Assembly (NCBI RefSeq): GCF_020360975.1
Contig: NW_025408687.1
Span: 124,001-188,000 of the forward strand
Reading direction: 5' to 3'
Length of the DNA: 64,000 bases
DNA from: Hirsutella rhossiliensis
Taxonomy: Eukaryota > Ascomycota > Sordariomycetes > Hypocreales > Ophiocordycipitaceae
Shown: positions 47,782-57,928 of the stretch, one piece after another
How positions within the stretch are numbered: the first letter of the stretch is position 1
How the letters are laid out: each line of letters starts with the position of its first letter
Translations under genes and position numbers: made by a program
Notes under the pieces: model-generated
Database searches by the model: none
Told to the model about the DNA's origin: nothing
What the model saw: the letters and a program-made list of their open reading frames with translations, nothing else

Positions 47782-49334
47782 GACGGTCCTTGTTCACCTC
47801 AAAAGACCGTCGAAGATGTAAAGAGGTTTGCTGGTTCTTTTTTCTTTGTTGTCACTTTTACCTCCGATGGCCGAAAAGGGCAGTGAGGTTCAGTGTAAGT
47901 TGATCTATGTGGTCTGTGGGATGAGACAAGATGTATGGGTGGTGAGTCAACCTCGATCCGCGACGCAAGCCGTGTGAGCAATAAAAAAACAAAGGAAGAG
48001 AAACTGTCTCGTTTTCTGTTACAACAAGACGTATCCGGAGGACGGAGAGCGACGGGAATGAAGAAGAGGGCCAGAGAAACGGCGTTTTGGCAGCGAGCGA
48101 CTTTGTCTGCTTTTTCTCTTGGACCACGCGTACCAAGTAAGAGATGGAGGGGAACAATGCAAATGTGGGATGGCGGCGTTTGAGTGTCAGCAGCCCTAAC
48201 CGCATTCAGCTGGGCATCCAGGACTCGGAAGGAGTGCGAAGAGCTCAGCCAAGAGAAGGACGAGGCTGAGGGGAGGATTGGCTCGTGGTTGCGGGCGGGC
48301 GGGCTCGATCAGGTCCGGAGAAACGGGACATCAAAGCGTCGCCGGGTATCGATCGAGGCTTGGGGGTGTGAATAAACCGGATGTACAAAGTAGGCGTCCA
48401 TTGGCAAATGCCTTGCGGTGCAGAGCCTATCCACTATGCACAATGCACATGTCGACGCGTTGCGACATGGCGATGCGAATCCGGCCATGCTCGTAGTGCA
48501 CAACAGCAACAGAGATGCTGCTTCCGACGTGGGCGTAAAGACGGACTCGGCTCAGCCCCAGCTCCAGCTCCAGCAGAAACGTCGGCCTGCGGCTTGTCGA
48601 TTGCGCCGAGCAGCGGGCCAACGGGTCAAGGAGGGACGGTCGGACGTGCCCAAAGCCCCGATACGCCCGGCCCTTGTTAGCTCCCTGGCTCTCTAGCTGT
48701 TGCATCCCACCAACCAACTAGGACCGTCCAATGGCCGTGGGCGGATTGGGATCAGCCGAAGAGAAGGAGGGTCGTGTCGTCCATCTTCAGAGGCTGAGGA
48801 ACGGTCCTTTAGCGGCTCATGCTTTCCCCACCACCCCCGGCGGATGAAGGACGTAGCAGCTCCGGCTCATGGCAAGGACGGGACGTGGTCGGATGCGCAC
48901 AGACAAGGGCAGATGGAGGCGTCATGGTGATGTTTGGCGAGGAAACGTGGGCTGGGGCCATTAAGGATGTTCATTCGCCGGTAACGTGACCAATTGGCAA
49001 TGGAGAGACACGGCAGGAGCGCCCGTTGCTTCTAACAGTATTGCCTGCTGTCCTTTGCACGCTAGTGGGTACGGAGCGTCCGTACAGTGCACTAAGTTAA
49101 GTTATTCATTCGTATTCATACGGACACAATGGACCCTTTATTTGCCAAGGTTTCCCCGCGCATCTTTACTGTGGATCTCCTCCTCCCTTGGGCCCGCGGC
49201 ATCCTCCCCTGACCCAGGCGGGCCTCGACCTTGGCACAGCACGACGGCATGAATTCGTGTTGGCAATACGCCAGAGACATATATACACATGGACACCTCG
49301 CACACGACAGACCTTGGCCCTCGCACCGCCCGCA
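47782..49334. other. Intergenic stretch upstream of the P450 gene
   Basis: About 1.55 kb, P450 5' side and GH20 3' side, both on the minus strand. No recognisable gene and no repeat of note. Confidence 0.6.
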
Positions 49335-51224
49335 CTAGGTAATCGTCATGGCACACTCGCTGGCGTTGCCCTGCGTGCAGAATATCATTTGCACCGGCAT
49401 CGCCGACACGCCCCGGGCCACCATTCGCTCTCGGAACTCGGCCAGGCGCGGAGCGGCGTCATACTGGCTGCGGTTCCGCCCGGAGGCGTCCTGCCTGCCT
49501 GACCACAGCACCTCGCCCGCGGCGCTCGCCCGTGGCCAGACAATATTGTCCAGGTTGGACCCGTCGATCAGCTCGCTCCATACCGCCACCTCGCCGCCCA
49601 GCACCCTCTTGGCGGCCTCCCTGGATAACCCCGCCGCCGGGTCGTGCGAGTATATCAGCTGCCAGCTCTTTGTTGGCCCGCACCAGTCGTTGAACGGGTA
49701 ATACCTCTGAAACGACGCGCCGTTGTCAAAGTTGAGCCATTGGCCTCGGCCGCAATCGAGATACTGCGGCCAAGCACCGCGTTAGTTGAAGCACCGTCGG
49801 AGGCCCTGACTCTGTCCGACTTACCCAGAAGTTGTAGTCGCTGTCAATGACCTGGTGACCGGCTTCGGCCAGCTTCCTGACTGCGCCGTTGCCCAGCCAC
49901 GACTGAATCACCACGTCGCGCCCCAGGGTCTGGTTCCATTCGATAATCATCTCCTCCCAGACAAAGGGCGTCATGCCGGCTTTGCGGACCTTGCCGTGGG
50001 CGTGGTTGAGAAACCTTTGAAGCAGAGGCGCAATGACGGCTGAGTCGTTTGTGCCGACGCCAGGGTCGAGTGCCGAGTCATTCTTGTTGAGCTCGTCGCC
50101 CCCGGTGTGGAAATAGGCGGAATAAGGCGCAATCCTCGGCAAGAGGTCGTCGAACAAAGTGTCGAGGAAATCGTATACCTTGGTACTGTTCATGCGGAAC
50201 GCTCCGCACGGCGGCTCCGCGCACCACCACTGGTAGGGCTTCTCGTTGTAGGCGACAATGAGGTCGTCGTAGGCAAGATCAACGACGCCAATGTGGCCGG
50301 GCATGTCAATCTCCATGATGACCTCGACGCCGCGGTGGATAGCGTACTCGTAGATGCCCGCGACATCCTCGGGCGAGTACGACAGGCCCTTTCGGTATGC
50401 GCCCTTTTCGGCCAGCCTCGGCAGGGCTGGGATCTCCAACGGCCACGACTGCGAGTCAGTGATGTGCAGGTGCAGGCGGTTCATTTTGTTCCAAGACATG
50501 GCGTCAATGGTCCTTTTGATGTCTTCGACAGGGAACCACATGCGAGCGACATCGAGGAGAAGGCCACGGTGGGGGAACTGGGGGGCGTCGTGAATGGAAA
50601 TAGGCGCGTGGGGCGTGTACCATAGCTTGCCACTGCTGTGCTTGAAGAAGAACTGGACCAGGCTCTCGAGACCGTAGAGGCAGCCCGTCGACGATTTGCA
50701 CTGCAGCGTGACCTGGCCATCCCGAGATACGTCAAGCGAGTATGACTCGTCGACATCGCCGGCCCGGGGCCGGAAGACGCTGGGGCTGTCGCGCTCCGTC
50801 TGCCTAATGTCGATGGACTTGATCCATGTTTTGTTTCCGCCGGCGTTGGGCTCGAAGACGGAGTTGCGGGGGCGCAGTTTCCAGGGGACAAGGTTTTGTT
50901 TGAAGATGCCCTTGAAGGCGCGGGACAGACCCGACTGGACAATGTCCTTGCTGTTGAACTTGAATCCGGCGGGCGGGCTGTACTCATAGTTACAAGGCAG
51001 CTGCTCAGTCACTCTCGTCTCAGCGTCGTGCGCGGCACAGCAGGGGGGGGGGGGTCGGCGGGCGAGGGCCAGCGTACAGCCTGTCCGTTGTAGGTGACGT
51101 GGACTGTGTCGTCGATGTAGAGGACATCGTGTCCCGTCGACTGCTTCTGGGGCGCTGGCCACAGGGCATAGGCCGGAGCCAGCGCGAGGGCGGCAGCCAC
51201 GGCCAGAGTGACCTTGCGAAGCAT
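49335..51224 (-). CDS. Secreted beta-N-acetylhexosaminidase, GH20
   Basis: Three exons (51078-51224, 49825-51000, 49335-49763) encode 583 residues. A signal peptide is clear (MLRKVTLAVAAALALAPAYA before LWPAPQ). Intron 1 (77 bp) runs GTACGC to GAGCAG and contains a 12-base C run on the coding strand; skipping it gives YNGQA|LPCNYEYSPPAGF. Intron 2 is 61 bp (NFW|YLDCGRGQW). The GH20 catalytic Asp-Glu pair is D351-E352 in HTGGDELN; upstream lie FPHRGLLLDVARMWF, HLHITDSQSWPLEIP and EIDMPGHIGVV. The C-terminus has WPRASAAGEVLWSGR. The enzyme releases terminal GlcNAc from chitin oligosaccharides outside the cell, completing chitin breakdown, and may act in wall turnover. Several NxS/T sites are present. 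Confidence 0.95.
51043..51054. repeat. Mononucleotide run (G12 on the plus strand) inside GH20 intron 1
   Basis: Twelve G in a row, C on the coding strand, wholly within intron 1 of the hexosaminidase gene. Confidence 0.85.
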
Positions 51225-51564
51225 GATGGGGCGGCGACGACAGCTCGAGGAGATGGGGAGTGTCTAGGTAAGCAGAGCTACGGGCCGAGGCGGACGCGTG
51301 ATGCGTCCAGGCCGGCCCGGGAGAGGAGGCAGTCTTTATGAAGGAACTGGGGTGAGGAGGGGACCCATGGGAGGCTTTGTCCCGCGGCGGGAAGCTGCTC
51401 ATTTTGGCGCGAGAGTCGGCCGCATGCAAGGTGGGCATGCGGAGGAATGCATGCAAGCAAGCGAACCAAGGCGAGACAGGGCTTCGGTTTGGTTGGGTGT
51501 TGATGATGCCAAGCCGGGACAAAGGGTCGGCGTGGCGCTCGCGTGATGATGAGCTGCTCTGTAC

Positions 51565-51580
51565 CTAGGTAAGGTAGGTT
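51565..51580. repeat. TAGGTA/AGGTAGG motif
   Basis: CCTAGGTAAGGTAGG-type member of the intergenic palindromic motif family, about 340 bp upstream of the GH20 start. Confidence 0.5.
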
Positions 51581-52586
51581 GTACCTTGGCTTTCTGCCGT
51601 TCATGTTTGCCTCGAGAATCCATCTTGATGATGCATGTAAGTTAATTAGTGTATGTACAGTTGTTCGGTATTTCTTCCCCTCCCCCGCGCAACGTTACCT
51701 TGGCTACCTATCCTGATACAGCCAGTCCTTCTTGCATGCGTCTTGGCGTCTCTTGTTAGTGAACTCGTTCCCGGGTTGAACGGTTTGGATGTCGGCCGAC
51801 AGATTGAAGGGGCTGTGGGCTTGCATCGACAAAAGAGGCCCTTGGGCCTTGGAATTGCAATGGCTCAGGGGCGTCTCGGTACCTCGTGCTGTAGATGTAC
51901 CGGTACTGTACGTGAGCAGCAGTGTAGTGTGTACCTCCGCAGTGTGCCACAGGGTTCAGGTATTCGCTTTCAAAAGGGTAAGTTTACCTTGTACAGCACT
52001 GTATTGTACGGGGGCTTGTGTGCCTGTGAACGGACATTTACGGGTGCTGGTGCCCTCTCTCATCTTGGGGTTTGTGCATGTGTGATGCATCCATGGACGT
52101 CACCGCAGACACCGGTGGAGAGAGAGGGGCTGGGGAAGCTGGGGAAGCTGGGGAACGGGGGACGGCATCGGCAAGAATGAGCTGGCATGGCAATTGGAGA
52201 GAGGGGGGCCGAGCGCAAGTCGAGGCTACACTGCAGCATGCTTCTTCTCACCCACATGCATGGGAGCACAGGGCTCTCGTCGACGTGCTGCATGTCCGCG
52301 TGACGGACACACAACAAATAACCTTCTGTTCTTGTGTCGTCCTGCTGAGCCTCCATGGGCCCAAGACATGATGCCAGGCGCGTCGGCACAGCGACGGACC
52401 CTGCAATCCTTCGCCGCGGTGCTTCAGAACATGTTTCTGGTCCATTCGCATCGACTGCTTCACCGTCAACATAGCTTCCGTGCTGCCACTCACTCACAGC
52501 TGCCGGCCTCTAGGGTACGCAGTTGGGTGTTGGCCCGCGGGGTGGGTGGCGCACTCGAGACATCCGCCTCTGCCTCTCTCCTGGCC

Positions 52587-52626
52587 GTGCTGTGCTGGTG
52601 CTGTGCTGGTGCTGTGTTGGTGCTGG
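52587..52626. repeat. 11 bp tandem repeat (GTGCTGTGCTG)
   Basis: Two perfect units, a third with one mismatch, and a partial fourth. Confidence 0.75.
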
Positions 52627-53345
52627 CCATTCGCGCAGCTCCATGGGTCTCTTCAGGCCAGATGTGCAAGGGTGGAATATTTTCGGCAAATAGCTGGCTG
52701 GGCTTACCTTAGCAGGAGGATCTGTCCGAGACACAAGCACGTGACTCCGACTTTGGCGTGATGGTGTCAGCCACCGGCCCTTTGTAATCAAGCGACAAAG
52801 AGCCTTGGAGGCATCTAGATTCGGCTCGACATCTCAGATACGCAACAATAAGTATGTACATGCTTGTTACACAAGAGCGCAGCATTTAGCTTATGCTCCG
52901 CAAAAAACATTGTGAAAGTGCCTCGATAGAATGGGCCCGAGCAAGGGTGATTGCAAAGAAACTGGCCGTGACCGCAGGAACGCAGGTAAGTCACGTGATC
53001 TGCATCAACCCAGGGACCCATTCTTCTTCCTTTACTGTACTTCTCAAGTTCTTCCTGTCTTCGACGCCTGCCCTCTGCCCGTTCACTCACTCCACCCAAC
53101 ACAGCAGACCCTGCCATTGCCGACCGCTGAGAGACACCCTCACCGGCTGCTATAACTTGGCCTCCTGCGACGAAAAAATCCTCCCCCAGCCGCCTCCCTT
53201 GCTCACGCGACGATTCCCGCTAGCCGAGGTCAGCAACGCGTCTGGGTCTGGGACCGTCAACAGCTGACGACGCCACGGGCGAGTCGCAGCGGCACCTACG
53301 TTCGCATCACCATTTCTGCGAGCGCGCTCAAACCAAACAACCACC

Positions 53346-54910
53346 ATGCCAGTCGAAATCGTCCTCAACACGCCTCTGGCCGATGCCCTGAGCACAGCCA
53401 TCCAGCCCAAGCTGGTCGAGGTCGGTTGGGGATCTGGTGGCTCCGATGACGCCGCCCTCGCCGAATACATCATTCTCATGCTGGTCAACGGCAAGACCCA
53501 GCAGCAGATTGCCGCCGAGCTCGCCGGAGAGCTACTGGGCCTGCCGCTTGACGATCCCGTCGTCATCGACTTCTCCAGATGGCTGTTTGAGCAAATCGAC
53601 CTTCTCGGCGCGCAGATGACGAGTGGCGAGTCCGCGGGCGGCGAAGCCACAACCGACCCGCCCCAAGATGCGGCTCTTTCCGGTGATATGGATACCGACA
53701 TGAATGCCAGCGAAACATCTGAACTGAAAGCGTGAGCCACACCTTGCTGGCTGTTTCTTCACGGGACCTTTAACTTGCTGACTGTCGGATGACCTTGCAC
53801 AGACCCACGGGGCCTCGCTCGATGCGCAACGGAAACGCCCGTGGCGGAAGAGATAAGCGCCTGCTTGGCCACATGCACAAGGCTATGGATCGCTCCGGTG
53901 ACAACGTCCTGCATCGAACTCGGGGCAACGACAGAATTAACACCCTCGGCCGCGCTCCCCCAACTGGCCCGAGGACTGGCCCGGGCCGGCTACCGCGGCA
54001 CAACAATAACCGCGCCGCCAACGTGCAAGCTGGGCTGGCCGCGGGAGGACCTCAGGGACTTGGCTGGATGATGCACGGACCACAGCCCAACCAGATGGAG
54101 CTCATGGCCATGCTGGAGCAGCAAAACCAGATGATGTTTCAGCTCTCGCAACAGTTGATGCAGGGCGGCGGGCCAAATGGCGGACACGGGCAGCAACAGC
54201 GTGGCAAGTCGCTCTTCGACCGAGTCTCGGAACCCCACCACAAGAACAACTTTCGCAAGGGCCAGAACCATCATCAAGGCAAGGCGAATGCCGAGGGGAC
54301 GACGACAGAAGAGGGGCCAGCGGATGGCGCGGATGTCGAGATGTCGGGCAGCAGGCGCGACGGCCCGAACCCTGAGGAGACGGTGTGCAGGTTCAACCTC
54401 AACTGCACAAACAAGGACTGCAAATTTGCGCACCAGTCGCCGGCAGCGCCTCTGGGAGTGTCAGTCGACGTCAGCGACACGTGCAGCTATGGGGTCGCCT
54501 GCAAGAACCGGAAGTGTGTCGCGCGGCATCCGTCGCCCGCGACCAAGCTGGCGCACCAGAGCGAGCAAGCCTGCAAGTTCTTCCCTAACTGCCAGAACCT
54601 CCATTGCCCGTTCAAACACCCGTCGAAGCCTCTCTGCCGGAACGGGCCCGACTGCTCGACGTCGGACTGTCCGTTTACTCACGTTAAGACCAAGTGTCGG
54701 TACAACCCTTGCCTCAACCCCAAATGTGTGTTCACGCACGACGCGGGCCAGCAAGGAGGGTTCAGGGACAAGGTGTGGACTGCGGACTTTACGGGAGAAC
54801 ACGTCAGCGAGAGGAAGTTTGTGGACGACAAGGCGGCTGTTGAGCAAGTCAAGCCCGACGAGGAAATGAAGATGGAAAAGGCAGCGGCACAGTCCGAGAT
54901 GATCGGTTAA
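53346..54910 (+). CDS. nab2: Nab2/ZC3H14-type nuclear poly(A) RNA-binding protein
   Basis: Two exons (53346-53731 and 53803-54910) encode 497 residues; intron 71 bp. The start ATG has an ideal ACCACCATGC context. Residues 1-90 match the helical N-terminal Nab2 domain (VNGKTQQQIAAELAGELLGL). A Gly/Asn/Arg-rich segment and a Gln/Met-rich stretch (MLEQQNQMMFQLSQQLMQ) follow. Five tandem CCCH fingers occupy about 324-339, 356-371, 386-401, 407-422 and 427-441 (first: C-x5-C-x4-C-x3-H). The C-terminus is acidic and Lys-rich. Nab2 binds poly(A), limits tail length and licenses mRNA for nuclear export. Yeast Nab2 has seven fingers; five, as here, is the count in animal ZC3H14. Confidence 0.93.
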
Positions 54911-55446
54911 GAAGAAGGAGAAAGATTGGAAGTCGTCGGTGACACGGTCCGACGCCAAAAGTACGCCGGTGGACGGCTGGCTGGGAAAGGCCTTGTCAAG
55001 AGTCATGTACAAATATAATGTGATGTGATGAGCCTTTCTTGTCACAATGGCAGGATATCAAGGGGCGTTCAAGGAGGAGCCGAGAGGCGTTATACCATGC
55101 AGGGCAAGAAGTTGGCGATGGAGAGGCTTTCAAGCCGAATAGAGGCAGAAAAGGGGCGACCAAGATTGATGCTCCGTCGCCGTCTCTGCACCGATGGTGG
55201 CATAATTGTATGTTTGGGTGATTGGTTCTGTTCAAGTGAGGTGCAGTACAGTACGTAGACACGGACTATATACTGTAAGGTTACCTACTGTATTTGCCTC
55301 ACCGAGCCTCGGCAGTTGCCGATGGTGGCGGCGCCAACGTCCAACGTCCACCACCCAACTGCTGTACAGTACCTGTTTGCCGCAGCTCGCGGCCCACCCG
55401 TCAAACGCAACCCAACCCCGAGCCATGAACAGCACCTGATTGCTTG
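54911..55446. other. Intergenic stretch between nab2 and hem14
   Basis: 536 bp, both flanking genes plus strand. No gene or notable repeat was seen. Confidence 0.6.
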
Positions 55447-57463
55447 ATGAAGCACGCCATGGGCCGCAGGCGCGCAGAGGATGCCGCCGCCGCCGCTCTG
55501 CTGAGGCTCGCGGGTCCGGGCACAAGACGTGGAGCCTGTCGACGAGACGGCCCGCCGCGGCGATGGCTCAGCGTCATCCATGGCCACCGGCGCCACCCCC
55601 GAGAATGCGGACGCGGCTTCGTATCGAGAAGGGCGCCAGGCATTGATGTGGCGGCGGCACGGGGGTACGCGACCGCCGAGGACGCCGCCAGGCGCATCGC
55701 CGTCGTCGGGGGCGGGCTCACGGGGCTGACGACGGCCTACTACCTGGCCAGGATGCTGCCGCCGACGGTTGGCATCACCCTGTACGAGAGCAGCGGGCGG
55801 CTGGGCGGCTGGATCAAGACGGACAGGGTGCCGGTCGACGTTGATGGCACGCGAGGCACCGTCAGCTTTGAGAGGGGGCCGAGGACGCTGTCGTCGCTGC
55901 ACAACAACAAGTGGCGCTTTGACGACTTGATTCTCTATGACCTGGTACGGAGCTTTCCTCCTCCTCGACCGCGCTCCTCCGTCTCTTGCTCGTCCGCCAT
56001 CTGACACTGACCACGTACCCTTGTCAGGCGCTCGATCTCGGCCTCCCCATCTCGACGCCGGAAGACCAGCCCCGGTACATCTACTACCCGGACCACCTCG
56101 TCCCGCTTCCGCCCGCCGTGCCTCTCCTCAACCTCGTCCGCGAGCCGCTCTTCCTCGACTCCATGTGGGGCGCGCCCGGCTACCTGCTCCGGCGCATGCT
56201 GCGCGATGGCAAGCTCCCCCCCGACGACCACGACCCGTCCATTGCCGACTGGCTGCACCACATCACCATGAGCCGCTCCGTCGCCGACAACATGGCCTCG
56301 GCCATGGTGCACGGAATCTACGGTGGCGATATTGACAAGCTCAGCGCCCGCAGCGTCTTGGACCGCTTCTACTGGAACTACCACGTCCCCAAGCCCTACC
56401 AAGACGGGAGCCTAATGCTGGCCCGCGAGCACGCCATCCTCGAGGTCATGTCGTCGGACGAGCATATTCGGAAGCTCGCCCTGCGACCCAAGGGGTCCTT
56501 ACTGCACTTTGGCCCCGCGGGCATGGAGGCGCTGACGACGGCGCTGGCTAACGCCCTGCAGAAGCAGCCTAATGTCAACATCGAGATGGACACCTCGGTG
56601 CGCAGCATCAGCTACGACCATGGGGAACAAAAAGTCAATGTAAGAGAGAGCATGCCTTGATTCACAGCCCCCTCCCAGCGACGTTTGCCGCATTGACATG
56701 CAGCACTGTCTAGGTTATCGCATCGAAGTCGCCCAGGGATGAAGACTGCCGCCCCGTGGCCTACGACAGGGTCATCTCGACCCTCTTGAGCCACGATCTG
56801 GCCCGCATCACAGGCGACAGCCTGCCGAGCCTGAGCGAGAAGAACACCGTCTCGCTCCTGACGGTCAACATGTGGTACCCTCGGCAAAATCTGAAGCCCC
56901 GCGGCTTCGGCTACTTGATCCCGCGGTCCGTGCCGCACAAGCAGAACCCGGAGCGCGCCCTCGGTGTCTTCTTCGACTCTGACGTGGGCGTCGCCGGGCC
57001 CGACGAGCCCGCCGGCACCAAGCTCTTCGTCCTCATGGGCGGCCACTACTACGAATCAGACGACCCGCACGCCGTCTCGCCCCCTGGCAACGAGGGCGCC
57101 GCCATCGCCCAGGCGCAGGCGCTGCTCGAGCGCCACCTCGGCATCCCGCGCGCGACGCCGTGCTTCGCCATGGCGCGCATGGCGCCAAACTGCATCCCCC
57201 AGCACTGGGTCGGCCACCGCGCCCGCATGGCTCGCGCCCACGGCGAGCTCCTGGCCGCGTTTGGCGGCCGCCTCGTCGTCGCCGGCGGCTCCTACACCAA
57301 CGTCGGCGCCATGGCCGGCCTGCGCGCGGGCTGCGAGGTCGCCGGCCTGGCGGCCGACAGCGCGCGCGAGGGCACGGGGCTCGAGCAGTTTACCGAGTCT
57401 GAGGATATCCTCTGCGTGCCGAGCCGCAAAATCCCCGTGCGCCGGGCGCGGGCGGGCGTGTAG
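55447..57463 (+). CDS. hem14: Protoporphyrinogen oxidase (Hem14)
   Basis: Three exons (55447-55944, 56028-56639, 56714-57463) encode 619 residues; introns are 83 and 74 bp and all junctions are phase 0. The start is the ATG at 55447; another in-frame ATG is at 55459. The first about 80 residues are Arg/Ala-rich and fit a mitochondrial presequence (GRRRAEDAAAAALLRLAGPG). The FAD-binding dinucleotide fold is RRIAVVGGGLTGLTTAYYLA around 82-101, then YESSGRLGGWIKTD and SFERGPRTL. Later motifs include SMWGAPGYLLRRML and ATPCFAMARMAPNCIPQHWVGH. The product oxidises protoporphyrinogen IX to protoporphyrin IX at the inner mitochondrial membrane, the penultimate haem step. Length is slightly above yeast Hem14 (539), mostly from the presequence and loops. 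Confidence 0.95.
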
Positions 57464-57928
57464 GAGCAGTAGAACGGCGGCCCCTTTGTGCACGTGGGAA
57501 AGGTGAGGGAAGGACAGGAGGGACACGAGGCTGGAATACAATCACATGTTTTATATAGACATGGAAGCTAGGTAGTACATACAACACCCCTCGTGACCAA
57601 TCTAGACTCGTGTGTCGCCGCCCCTTGGAGTCGTGAGTCGCAGCGCCCCTTTTCCATACGGGCGGCCCCAACCGCCCAAAGGGCCCCCGGCTGCCATATT
57701 CAAGGCTCTTCTCCCGCGGCCTTGTGTGTCTTGATTTCAGGTATCATTAAACGCGTAGACAAGGGTCAAAAGTGAAGGAAAAAAAGAACGCTGGATGCAC
57801 CGCTGGCCGTTGGCGCCGCACCCAACAGCACAAACACCCGCCCAGAATCAAACCCCCTGCCTTTTTGGTACCCTCAGCCCTTTTTGATATGGGCAGACAT
57901 TCCGCCCTCCGCCCCCGCCGGGATATAC
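57464..57928. other. Intergenic stretch between convergent hem14 and med14
   Basis: 465 bp between two 3' ends. No gene was recognised. Confidence 0.6.

Larger units (their letters stand above)
51225..53345. other. Divergent intergenic region, GH20 and nab2
   Basis: About 2.1 kb between divergent starts. It contains a GTACCTAGGTAAGGTAGG motif (51563-51580), short tandem repeats near 52129-52155 (CTGGGGAAG) and 52587-52626, and pyrimidine-rich sequence before nab2. No gene was recognised. Confidence 0.6.

Noticed and set aside
49335..51224. Possible frameshift in the hexosaminidase gene at the 12-base C run
   Set aside because: A normal intron (GTACGC...GAGCAG) spans the run and joins two frames exactly to a family-like sequence, so the gene is intact.
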